A stretch of 64,000 nucleotides of DNA, taken from the NCBI GenBank assembly GCA_002370555.1, contig AP014718.1, forward strand, positions 1,426,001 to 1,490,000, written 5' to 3'. Source of the DNA: Arthrobacter sp. Hiyo4. Its GTDB lineage: Bacteria; Actinomycetota; Actinomycetes; Actinomycetales; Micrococcaceae. A model generated the notes under the pieces. The model had not been told where the DNA came from. It did no database searches and was given only the letters and a program-made list of their open reading frames with translations. The translations under genes and the position numbers were made by a program. Every line of letters begins with the position of its first letter. Positions within the stretch are counted from its first letter, which is position 1. This document shows positions 53,902 to 64,000 of the stretch, in pieces.

Positions 53902-55125
53902 ATGAAACCTTCAGAACACCTGACCGTCCGAGGCCCTGAAGACATCCTCGGGTTCATTCCGCATTCCCTGGGCTACTGGCCGGCCAGCAGCCTGGTTGCG
54001 ATGACCCTGCAGGGGACCCGGCTGGGAGCGACCCTGAGGCTGGATCTTCCAGGCCCGGAAACGCTCGCGGACCCGCGGGACTACGCACGCACGGTGCGCG
54101 ATTATCTCCTGGCTGACGAGAATGCCGACGCCGCCCTGCTGGCCTGTTTCACCAACGACGGCTGGATGGAACCACCAGGAACATACCGCGGACTATTGGA
54201 TGCACTCCAGACAGTCCTGGGCGCCGCGGGGATGCCGGTGCGGGACGCCTGGTACGTCGGCGACGCCTTCTGGCGTGATGCTTTTTGCGCCGATCCGTCC
54301 TGCTGCCCCTTGCCGGGCCGGTCGGTTCAGGCGATCCGGGACAGCATGCTTAATGCCGAGATGGTCTTCCGCGGCAGCAGCGTCGGTCCCGCGCCGGAAG
54401 ACCGGGTCCGCGCCCGCAGCTATGTCGGCGGAGTCCAGGGCCGGCTGCGTGCAGCCGAGGCGGCGTGGTCGGTCCCGCTGGATCTCCGCCGGGGCAGCAG
54501 GGCCCAGTTCGACGCGCTCCTTGACTCGTGGGAACCGCTGTTTCTTTCCGGCCAGTGTCCGGCCGACCCGCTCATCCAGGGTTTCTTCCGCGCATCACTC
54601 CGTGTACCTTCCTGGCGGGATGCGGTCCTGGTAATGGCTGCCGCGGGCAGGGCTGCCGCATGTGCCGGTGCGGACCAGTTTGGGATCTTCGACGCCACAT
54701 GCCAGCTGGCGCCAGTGCGGCCGCGGGGCGCTGGTGTCCAGGGAACCGGGCCCGGCACCGCGGTTGTCACGCCTGGTCCGGTCCCGGGCGCCGAGCCACC
54801 GGTGCCGGGCTACGGCGAGATCCTGCTGGGCCTGGCGCCGCACTTGCCGGACTGGACCAGTATGAACAACCTGGACCGTGTCCTGGAGCTGTTAGCTGCC
54901 GGGGGAGGACAGGCAGCGGCAGCGGCGCTGTCTGGACGAGGCTGGATTTCGTGGTGCCGCGGACGTGGCTCGTATGCTGCAGCGCATCTGGGGCAGGCCC
55001 TTGACGAGGAGCCGGGCTACCGGCTCGCCGAACTCATGCTTGAGCTGGTCCGGCGCGGCACCCTCTGCGGCTGGGCTGCACGGAAGGAGGCCGCCTGGCG
55101 GAAATTCGAACCGGATGCAGCCTGA
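53902..55125 (+). CDS. DUF4192 domain-containing protein
   Basis: This actinobacterial protein has no assigned function. The intact 407-residue protein starts MKPSEHLTVRGPEDILGFIP; the DUF4192 hallmark is HSLGYWPASSLVAMTLQG, followed by TLRLDLPG, AALLACFTNDGW and DAWYVGDAFWRD. The C-terminus is helical (AAAHLGQALDEEPGYRLAELML). There is no membrane segment. Its location just upstream of sigA, after an MFS gene, gives no functional clue. One notable feature is a cysteine pair in the middle (ADPSCCPLPGRS). Confidence 0.88.
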   Translation: MKPSEHLTVRGPEDILGFIPHSLGYWPASSLVAMTLQGTRLGATLRLDLPGPETLADPRDYARTVRDYLLADENADAALLACFTNDGWMEPPGTYRGLLDALQTVLGAAGMPVRDAWYVGDAFWRDAFCADPSCCPLPGRSVQAIRDSMLNAEMVFRGSSVGPAPEDRVRARSYVGGVQGRLRAAEAAWSVPLDLRRGSRAQFDALLDSWEPLFLSGQCPADPLIQGFFRASLRVPSWRDAVLVMAAAGRAAACAGADQFGIFDATCQLAPVRPRGAGVQGTGPGTAVVTPGPVPGAEPPVPGYGEILLGLAPHLPDWTSMNNLDRVLELLAAGGGQAAAAALSGRGWISWCRGRGSYAAAHLGQALDEEPGYRLAELMLELVRRGTLCGWAARKEAAWRKFEPDAA

Positions 55126-55390
55126 CCGGATTCCGCCCGGCCGGTTTGGATGGGGCAGCGTTGAGGTCGGGTTTGGGAAAACCGTGAGACAATGGTTGCC
55201 GAGACCCGGTTGGGTCCGTGAATCAAGTGCATGTGATGAAGCCCAGTCGGGAACATTACAGCCGCCCCGGCAGTTCTACTTGTAGACTCTGCCGGCCGTG
55301 GTTGCGCCTGATATTCATCACGGACTTGACAGGGTCATAGTGGTGTTGCCCGTATGGTGATTCCACAGACCGCCGCTAGAAAGGTTTTCT

Positions 55391-56697
<1,307 letters not shown>

Positions 56698-56713
56698 ATC
56701 AGGACTCAGGCAG

Positions 56714-56772
56714 CGCGGGTCCCCTTCGGCCTATCATCTTCGGATCGATGGGCCGAAGGGGACCCGCGTTTT
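56714..56772 (+). terminator. Rho-independent terminator after sigA
   Basis: A perfect 18-bp stem, CGCGGGTCCCCTTCGGCC with GGCCGAAGGGGACCCGCG, has a 23-nt loop and is followed by TTTT. It starts 17 bp after the sigA stop. Confidence 0.92.
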
Positions 56773-56808
56773 CCTGTCTCGGGCTCCATAGCAAGAGATT
56801 AACGACAC

Positions 56809-56840
56809 AAGAGGACCCCTCCGACTGGAGGGGTCCTCTT
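56809..56840. terminator. Second perfect hairpin, likely for the - strand gene
   Basis: AAGAGGACCCCTCC pairs perfectly with GGAGGGGTCCTCTT over 14 bp with a 4-nt loop. It lies 30 bp from the 3' end of the convergent zinc-ribbon gene and 37 bp from the sigA terminator. Confidence 0.8.
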
Positions 56841-56869
56841 CTAGGTGTATCAGGTTGTGGTGCGCCTGG

Positions 56870-57091
56870 TCAGTCGATGGACACGGGAGCCTTCTCGTGA
56901 AGCCTGCCCGTCTCGTCGTGCCAGTCTGAGCTCAACGGCCTCAGCGTAGCCTCGATGGCACGGGCATGGTGGCCGCAGAACAGCAGCTCACCGCCGGAGG
57001 ACTCGAGTACAACGCGGACATACGCCTGAGCCCCGCAACGATCGCACCGGTCCAGTGCGTTGAGTGTGCGGTCTGCCACTGCTGTTGTCAT
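56870..57091 (-). CDS. Small zinc-ribbon-like protein (DUF7455 type)
   Basis: The intact 73-residue protein, MTTAVADRTLNALDRCDRCG, has a CxxC pair (CDRC, residues 16-19) and a CGHH motif (near 39), the usual arrangement of a one-zinc ribbon. This small protein is conserved in actinobacteria next to sigA and a topoisomerase gene. A strong ribosome site (AAGGAGG) precedes the ATG and a TATATA lies about 30 bp upstream. Function is unknown; zinc binding is inferred from the cysteine/histidine spacing. Confidence 0.82.
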   Translation of the reverse strand: MTTAVADRTLNALDRCDRCGAQAYVRVVLESSGGELLFCGHHARAIEATLRPLSSDWHDETGRLHEKAPVSID

Positions 57092-57347
57092 GTCGGCCTC
57101 CTTAGTAGATCTGTATGTCTATATAACCAGTATTCGTACCAACCCCATCGCAAGGACGGGTCAAGTTCGCTGTCCGCGTAGCCACAAGAATTGATCAAGC
57201 CGCCGGTTTCGGTCACGGAAAGATAACGAGTGGCCTTGCCCACAGCCCTTGGGAAGTGTGGCAGCCCTCTGTCTGCCGCTGCGCCGACTAGGCTTGACGG
57301 AGCGCCCGCAGCGCCAGCTGTTCCGTCACTGAAGGAGTTCACAACCC

Positions 57348-59453
<2,106 letters not shown>

Positions 59454-59498
59454 CGTCCTGTGACGGCTAGGCGGGCGTTGGCACAGCCCATGCCGGGG

Positions 59499-59555
59499 TT
59501 CAGTCCAGACGGCGGTTCCATCCATGACGGTGGTTTCAGTCCAGACTGCGGTTCC
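59499..59555 (+). repeat. Two 21-bp direct repeats
   Basis: The sequence TTCAGTCCAGAC(G/T)GCGGTTCC occurs at 59499-59519 and 59535-59555, a 36-bp period with one mismatch. A partial third start (GGTTCAGCCCAG) follows, abutting the M56 gene's stop. It lies in the 117-bp convergent gap and is probably a local duplication. Confidence 0.6.
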
Positions 59556-59570
59556 TCCCGCGGCGTCGGT

Positions 59571-60595
59571 TCAGCCCAGCAGGCCCGGCACGATCAGCAG
59601 GGCGGTAGGCACGGCCAGGAGCAAAGCGCAGCCGGCAAGCACCATACCGCGGGCGGCGGCAGGCAGCTGCGGCTCAGGGGACAGCAGCCGGCTGACCCGG
59701 GAAATGGTGGTGCGGGCAGAACCTGAGAAGGCGCTGGTGGGCGCCTCAAGCCCGTCCAGGGCAAGGCCGGGGTGCGCGGACGGTATGGCGGCGGCCGCCA
59801 TGCTTCCCACCATCCCCGCCCCATCCCTGCCGTCATACCTCCGGTGGGGCCGCTAGCCACAATGGCGATCGCCTTGATGAGCGTGGCCTTGCTTTCCGAC
59901 TTGAGTGCGACGTCGTCCGCCAGCATTTCGATGAGCGAGTTCACCGCCTCCTGAGCGAGGCGGGTGGTGGGCAGCCAGGGGAGCGCCTGGCGCCATGCCG
60001 CAAACGCCCAGAGCAGGAGATGGTGGCGCTGGTTGAGGTGGGCATTCTCGTGGCTCAGGACGGCCCGCAACTCAGCCGGCTCCAGCGCGGCCATCAGGCC
60101 GTCTGAGAGCACCGTCACGGAGCGGGCCCCACCGGGCAGGCAATAGGCGACGGGTGAATCGTGGCTGATGACCACCGTGCGGGCCGCGTCGGTGGACGGG
60201 GCGGCCAACAGGGCCAGGAGTTCCCGGTGCCGACGCCGCTGCCGTTCGATCTTGTAGTAGGTCAGCAAGAGGGTGAAGACCAAGTGGGCGGTGAGCAGCG
60301 CCGCGGCGGACAGGGCGAACAGATGCCAGAAGCCCAAGGCCGTGGTGGGCGCGTTGAACAGGACCATATCCGCCAGCCCGCGAAGCCCGGAGATAAGGTT
60401 GTCACCGATGGGTTCGAGCCCGTAGACCAGCATGGCGCCGATCATGGACAGCCCACCCGCAAGTGCTATTGCCTGCCACAGCAGCATGGCCGTGAACGGT
60501 GACCGGGCAGGCCACGAGGCACGGGAAAGTAGGATAGGCACTGGCCACGCCAGGACTATCGCCAGGACCGCCAGCAGGTACGAGGTCCAGAACAT
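59571..60595 (-). CDS. BlaR/MecR-like M56 membrane metallopeptidase (frameshifted)
   Basis: M56 peptidases partner BlaI/MecI repressors and cleave them on signal. Membrane segments lie at residues 3-23, 35-60 and 88-113, followed by a soluble loop, the zinc motif HENAH (residues 182-186) with the downstream Glu in NSLIEMLADD, and a final hydrophobic segment at the C-terminus. One G is missing near 59822. The corrected length is about 342 residues. There is no C-terminal penicillin-sensor domain, unlike staphylococcal BlaR1, so a beta-lactam signal is unlikely to be sensed directly. It follows the blaI-like gene by 6 bp, in the same operon. Confidence 0.85.
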
Positions 60596-60601
60596 GGTCC
60601 G

Positions 60602-60988
60602 CTAGATGTGGCCAAGCAGTTTGCGCAGTGTTTCAGCTTCACTGTCCGTCACGGAGCCGATGAACCGTGCCAGCACGGCTTCACGGTCAGGCGCTGAGCC
60701 CAGCACTTCGTGCATCAGCTCCGCCGTGTGGTCTTCCCTGCTGGAAACGGCCTGGTAGCGGTGCGGCCGCGTACCGCGTTCCCGCTCCACAAGGCCCTTC
60801 TTCTCTAGCCGTGACAGGACGGTCAGGACCGTGGTGACGGCGAGCTCCTTGCCCTCATGCCCGGCAGCATCCCCTTTTGCCTCGGTGGTTGTTGCCAGTC
60901 TGTCGCGCAGGGTATTCGCGGTGGCTGCTTCGTGGCCCGCCCAGAGCAGATCCATCACTGCCCGTTCCAGTTCGCCAAGACTTGCCAT
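60602..60988 (-). CDS. BlaI/MecI family transcriptional repressor
   Basis: This is a winged-helix repressor of the BlaI/MecI family (128 residues, start ATG 60988, MASLGELERAVMDLLW). The recognition region is AVTTVLTVLSRLEKKGLVERE and the wing is RYQAVSSREDHT. The C-terminal dimerisation helices follow (AVLARFIGSVTDSEAETLRKLL). In the intact frame it is the first gene of a - strand pair with the M56 peptidase. It faces cydA across a region with three TTCTAC-N5-GTAGAA palindromes, the expected operator type for this family, so it probably controls itself and cydABD. Confidence 0.9.
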   Translation of the reverse strand: MASLGELERAVMDLLWAGHEAATANTLRDRLATTTEAKGDAAGHEGKELAVTTVLTVLSRLEKKGLVERERGTRPHRYQAVSSREDHTAELMHEVLGSAPDREAVLARFIGSVTDSEAETLRKLLGHI

Positions 60989-61091
60989 TGCGATACATCC
61001 TTCGAATTCCCCGCACCGGGCCGTCGAAGGCCGCGGTGACTGCACCAGCGCTACATATACAAGAACAAATTTACCTGTTTTTCCCCTGAGT

Positions 61092-61108
61092 TTCTACGTA
61101 CGGTAGAA
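61092..61108. promoter_or_regulatory. BlaI-type operator 1
   Basis: TTCTAC-GTACG-GTAGAA, a perfect 6-5-6 palindrome 104 bp before the BlaI-like start codon and 143 bp before cydA. It is nearer the repressor promoter. Confidence 0.75.
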
Positions 61109-61159
61109 CAGTCGGCGCGCCGCGGCCTTGTGGGTGCCACTTCCACATGGAACTGTTGG

Positions 61160-61189
61160 TTTACAGTGCCCGCCGCATTGTTCTACACT
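61160..61189 (+). promoter_or_regulatory. Candidate cydA promoter overlapped by operator 2
   Basis: TTTACA (61160-61165) and TACACT (61184-61189) are 18 bp apart. The -10 box lies inside operator 2, so a repressor bound there would block RNA polymerase. Confidence 0.5.
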
Positions 61190-61197
61190 CTGTAGAA
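61181..61197. promoter_or_regulatory. BlaI-type operator 2
   Basis: TTCTAC-ACTCT-GTAGAA, perfect 6-5-6 palindrome. It covers the candidate cydA -10 element and is 24 bp from operator 3. Confidence 0.8.
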
Positions 61198-61204
61198 GTC
61201 AAAG

Positions 61205-61221
61205 TTCTACGAAACGTAGAA
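61205..61221. promoter_or_regulatory. BlaI-type operator 3
   Basis: TTCTAC-GAAAC-GTAGAA, perfect 6-5-6 palindrome, 29 bp before the cydA start codon and in the early transcribed region. Operators 2 and 3 are separated by 24 bp centre to centre, so two dimers could lie side by side. Confidence 0.8.
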
Positions 61222-61250
61222 AAGTTGCATCGCCAACCCGAGGGACTGCT

Positions 61251-62841
61251 GTGGAAGCTCTGGAAATCGCACGCTGGCAATTCGGCATCACCACCGTCTA
61301 CCACTTCATGATGGTGCCGCTCACCATCGGACTGGGCCTGGTGGTGGCCGTGATGCAGACGTTGTGGCACCGCACCGGCAAGGAGGAATACCTCCGGATG
61401 ACCAAGTTCTGGGGCAAGCTCTTCCTGATTAACTTCATCATGGGCGTGGCCACCGGCATTGTGCAGGAATTCCAGTTCGGCATGGCCTGGAGCGAGTACA
61501 GCCGGTTTGTCGGAGACGTGTTCGGGGCGCCGCTGGCCCTGGAATCGCTGCTGGCCTTCTTCGTTGAGTCCACGTTCCTGGGCCTGTGGATCTTCGGCTG
61601 GAAGCAGCTGAAGCCGGGCATCCACCTGGCCTGCCTCTGGGTTGCAGTGGTGGGATCGGTGTTCTCCGCCTACTTCATCATCGTGGCCAACAGCTGGATG
61701 CAGCATCCGGTGGGCGCGGAGATCATTGACGGCCGGCCGGTCATGACGGACGCCTGGGCCGTGTTCACCAACAACACCGCCCTGGTGGCCTTTCCGCACA
61801 CCCTGATGGGAGCCCTGGCCGTTGCCGGCGGCTTCCTCCTCGGCATTGCCTGGTACCACCTCTGGCGCAGGCGCACCGACGGTATCGACACCATCGGCGC
61901 CGACGGGAAGGTGATTCCCGGCGAAGCAGCCGTCCCCGGCCGTGACCGGACCGATTACAAAGTCTGGATCCGCTCGTTGCGGATCGGGGCCGTCGTCGCC
62001 ATGATCTCCTTCGCCGGCACCGCCCTGACCGGTGACCTGCAGGGCAAGCTGATGTTTGAGCAGCAGCCCATGAAGATGGCCGCGGCTGAAGCCGCCTGCC
62101 ACGACGGCACCGGCTTTTCCGTGCTCAGCGTCGGGAACCTTGGCTCCAAGAACTGCGACGAGATTGTGGCCCTGATCGAGGTCCCGGGCATCCTGTCCTT
62201 CCTCGCCAAGGGCGATTTCACTACCGAAGTCAAGGGCGTCAACAGCCTCCTGGACCAGTACAAGGCCGACTACGGGACCCACCTCCCCGACAGCCCGATC
62301 TACGGCGAGCGGGCCGGCCAGGAGATCGAGTACGTCCCGGTCATGGAAGTCACCTACTGGGGCTTCCGGATGATGATCGGCTTCGGCGGCCTCGCGGCGC
62401 TGGCGGCGCTCATCGCGCTCTGGGTGACGCGGAAGGGCACCGTGCCAGCGTCGCGGTGGCTGATGCGCCTGGCGGTGTTCGGCATCCTGGCCCCGTTCGG
62501 CGCCAATGCCGCCGGCTGGATCTTCACCGAGATGGGCCGGCAGCCGTTTGTGGTGGCCCCCAACCCGGACCTGAATGGCATCGACCAGGTGTTTATGTTC
62601 ACCGCCGCGGCCGTCTCACCCGGAGTCTCCGCCGGTGAACTGTTGACATCACTGATCGTCCTGACCGCCGTCTACGCCGCGCTGCTGGTGGTGGAGGTCA
62701 AGCTCCTGGTCAAGTTCATCCGGGGCGGCGTGGTATCCGCCATGCCGGAACTTGCACACACTCCCGCAGACGAAAACGGGACGCCAGCAAGGCCCCGGCA
62801 CCGGCAAGCGCGCCGACGACGTCCTGGCATTCGCCTACTAA
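61251..62841 (+). CDS. cydA: Cytochrome bd ubiquinol oxidase subunit I, CydA (frameshifted at the 3' end)
   Basis: CydA holds the hemes of the high-affinity terminal oxidase that reduces O2 to water with quinol. The start is GTG 61251. The first helix has RWQFGITTVYHFMMVPLTI with the heme-ligand His. Other segments are EFQFGMAWSEYSRFVGDVFGAPLA, LLAFFVESTFLGLWIFGW, HPVGAEI, the short Q-loop region QEIEYVPVMEVTYWGFRMM, and the conserved MGRQPFVV. Bases are missing near 62781 and 62814; corrected, it ends DDVLAFAY at TAA 62839-62841, about 530 residues. cydB follows after 22 bp. Confidence 0.95.
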
Positions 62842-62863
62842 GAAGAGCAGAGGATACCCGAGC

Positions 62864-63912
62864 ATGGAACTGCTTCCCACCATCTGGTTCATCGTCATCG
62901 CGGTGCTTTGGACCGGCTACCTCTTCCTTGAAGGCTTCGACCTCGGCGTCGGAATGCTGATGAAGCTTTTCGCGCGGAACAACACTGAGCGCCGGGTGCT
63001 GCTGAACACCGTTGGCCCGGTCTGGGACGGCAACGAGGTCTGGCTGATCACGGCCGGGCCGCAACGTTTGCGGCCTTCCCCCTGTGGTACGCCTCGCTGT
63101 TTTCCGCCCTCTACCTCCCCCTGCTGGTGGTGCTGGTTGCCCTTATCTTCCGTGCCGTGGCGTTCGAATACCGCGGCAAGGGCGACACCGACACATGGCG
63201 CGCGCGCTGGGACTGGGCCATCGCCCTGGGCTCCTTCTTTGCCGCCTTCGGTGTCGGCGCCGCCCTGGCCCTGACCACCACCGGCCTGCCGCTGAACGCG
63301 AACGGTGACCGCGTCGGTGGCGCATTCGCGTGGTTCAGTGGTTACGCCGTGCTGGGCGGGCTGGCAGTGGTGGGATTCTCCCTGCTGCACGCGCTGGCCT
63401 TCCTCGCATTGAAGACCGACGGCGACATCCGCCACCGCGCGCGCCGCTGGTTCGTCCGGCTGCTTCCGGTCCTGCTGCTGCCCCTGGCCGGCTGGGCACT
63501 GATCCTCCAGTTCCTGGAAGGCAAGCCGTGGACCTGGGCGGCCGTGATCGTGGCCGTGGTTGCCGCAGCAGCAGCGTGGTTCCTGGCACGGCGGGGATCC
63601 GAAGGCAGGGCGTTTATGGCGATGGGGGTCTTCCTCCTCCTCGGCAGCGCGTCAATCTTCGGTGCGGTGTTCCCGGTGGTGCTGCCCTCCACCCTGGACC
63701 CTGCTTTTGACCTCACTGTTGCCAGCGCGTCGTCGTCCGATTACACGCTCGGGCTCATGAGTGTGGTGGCAGCCGTTGGCCTGCCCCTGGTGATCACCTA
63801 CCAGGCGTGGACCTACTGGGTGTTCCGACGCCGTGTCAGCGCGTCCCAGATCCCCGCGGCGCACAGCTTCCTGCCGGCCATTGCCGTCCGGGCATTCACC
63901 ACGAAGGGCTGA
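62864..63912 (+). CDS. cydB: Cytochrome bd ubiquinol oxidase subunit II, CydB (frameshifted)
   Basis: CydB is the second membrane subunit of cytochrome bd. The N-terminal MELLPTIWFIVIAVLWTGY leads to the family motif FLEGFDLGVGML, then GPVWDGNEVWLI and, after one G is restored near 63060, GAATFAAFPLWYASLFSALY. Eight or nine hydrophobic segments follow, ending ITYQAWTYWVFRRRVS. The corrected length is about 350 residues. It sits between cydA and cydD as in the actinobacterial cydABDC operon. Confidence 0.94.
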
Positions 63913-63919
63913 CCGGCAC

Positions 63920-64000
63920 GTGCGCCCGGACTTTCCGGCCGGACCGGCCACCCGTTCCGCCATCTACTGGCTTGGCCTGCTGGCGGCGCTAAAGGCGCTG
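63920..64000 (+). CDS. cydD: Thiol reductant ABC exporter subunit CydD, N-terminal fragment
   Basis: Only the first 27 codons are in the window. GTG 63920 gives VRPDFPAGPATRSAIYWLGL followed by LAALKAL, where a first membrane helix begins. The identification rests on position after cydB and on the typical cydABDC order. CydDC exports cysteine or glutathione and is needed for cytochrome bd assembly. A CydD/CydC fusion is possible, and the actual product cannot be seen here. Confidence 0.6.
   Translation, partial: MRPDFPAGPATRSAIYWLGLLAALKAL

Noticed and set aside
55271..55286. TTCTAC-TT-GTAGAC as another BlaI-type operator upstream of sigA
   Set aside because: Spacer is 2 rather than 5 bases and one arm base differs; the arrangement does not match the cydA operators.

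Overview
The window is a contiguous piece of a high-GC actinobacterial chromosome. Gene content and order (division and cell-wall cluster, then sepF, yggT and divIVA; glnA/glnE; lipB-lipA; sigA with a second type II topoisomerase) point to Arthrobacter or a close relative in the Micrococcaceae. No rRNA, tRNA, insertion sequence, CRISPR array or phage gene was seen, so this is core chromosome.

Layout. 1-15800: the dcw cluster on the + strand (ftsI end, murE, murF, mraY, murD, ftsW, murG, murC, ftsQ, ftsZ), then pgeF, yggS, sepF, yggT and divIVA. It covers peptidoglycan precursor synthesis, septum assembly and polar growth. 15800-24200: lspA, an RluD-type pseudouridine synthase, dnaE, a flavin reductase (-), a membrane protein, hisD and nrdR. 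24200-34600: ppgK, map and panB (-), then glnA2-glnE (+) and, beyond two small enzymes, glnA1 (-) with a GlnR-like operator. 34800-41400: an RDD protein, DUF3817 and DUF4191 proteins, lipA-lipB, an atypical membrane Ser/Thr kinase and a TIGR01777 epimerase. 41400-51200: a tricorn-like protease, an OsmC protein, a small membrane protein, and a sucB / lpdA / pepA block on the - strand. 51400-59500: a PAC2 protein, an MFS transporter, a DUF4192 protein, sigA, a zinc-ribbon protein and parE. 59500-64000: a BlaR-like M56 peptidase and BlaI-like repressor (-), divergent from cydA-cydB-cydD (cytochrome bd oxidase and its assembly exporter).

Sequence quality. About 33 of the genes, including many that are essential in other bacteria, are broken by roughly 70 apparent single-base losses, nearly all in short G or C runs. 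Adding one base restores the family sequence in the cases worked through. I therefore read them as base-calling or assembly errors, annotate each gene across its breaks as CDS, and give break positions. Apparent fusions (murD-ftsW, murG-murC, DUF4191-DUF3817) come from these errors.

Most interesting signals. Three perfect TTCTAC-N5-GTAGAA operators lie between the blaI/blaR-like pair and cydA, and a one-mismatch copy lies just before a small membrane-protein gene 15 kb away. This suggests a BlaI-type regulon tied to respiration. Other signals are a possible three-way-junction RNA before lpdA, tandem NrdR boxes before nrdR, GlnR-like repeats before glnA1, and at least nine genes with a -10 hexamer placed for leaderless transcription.
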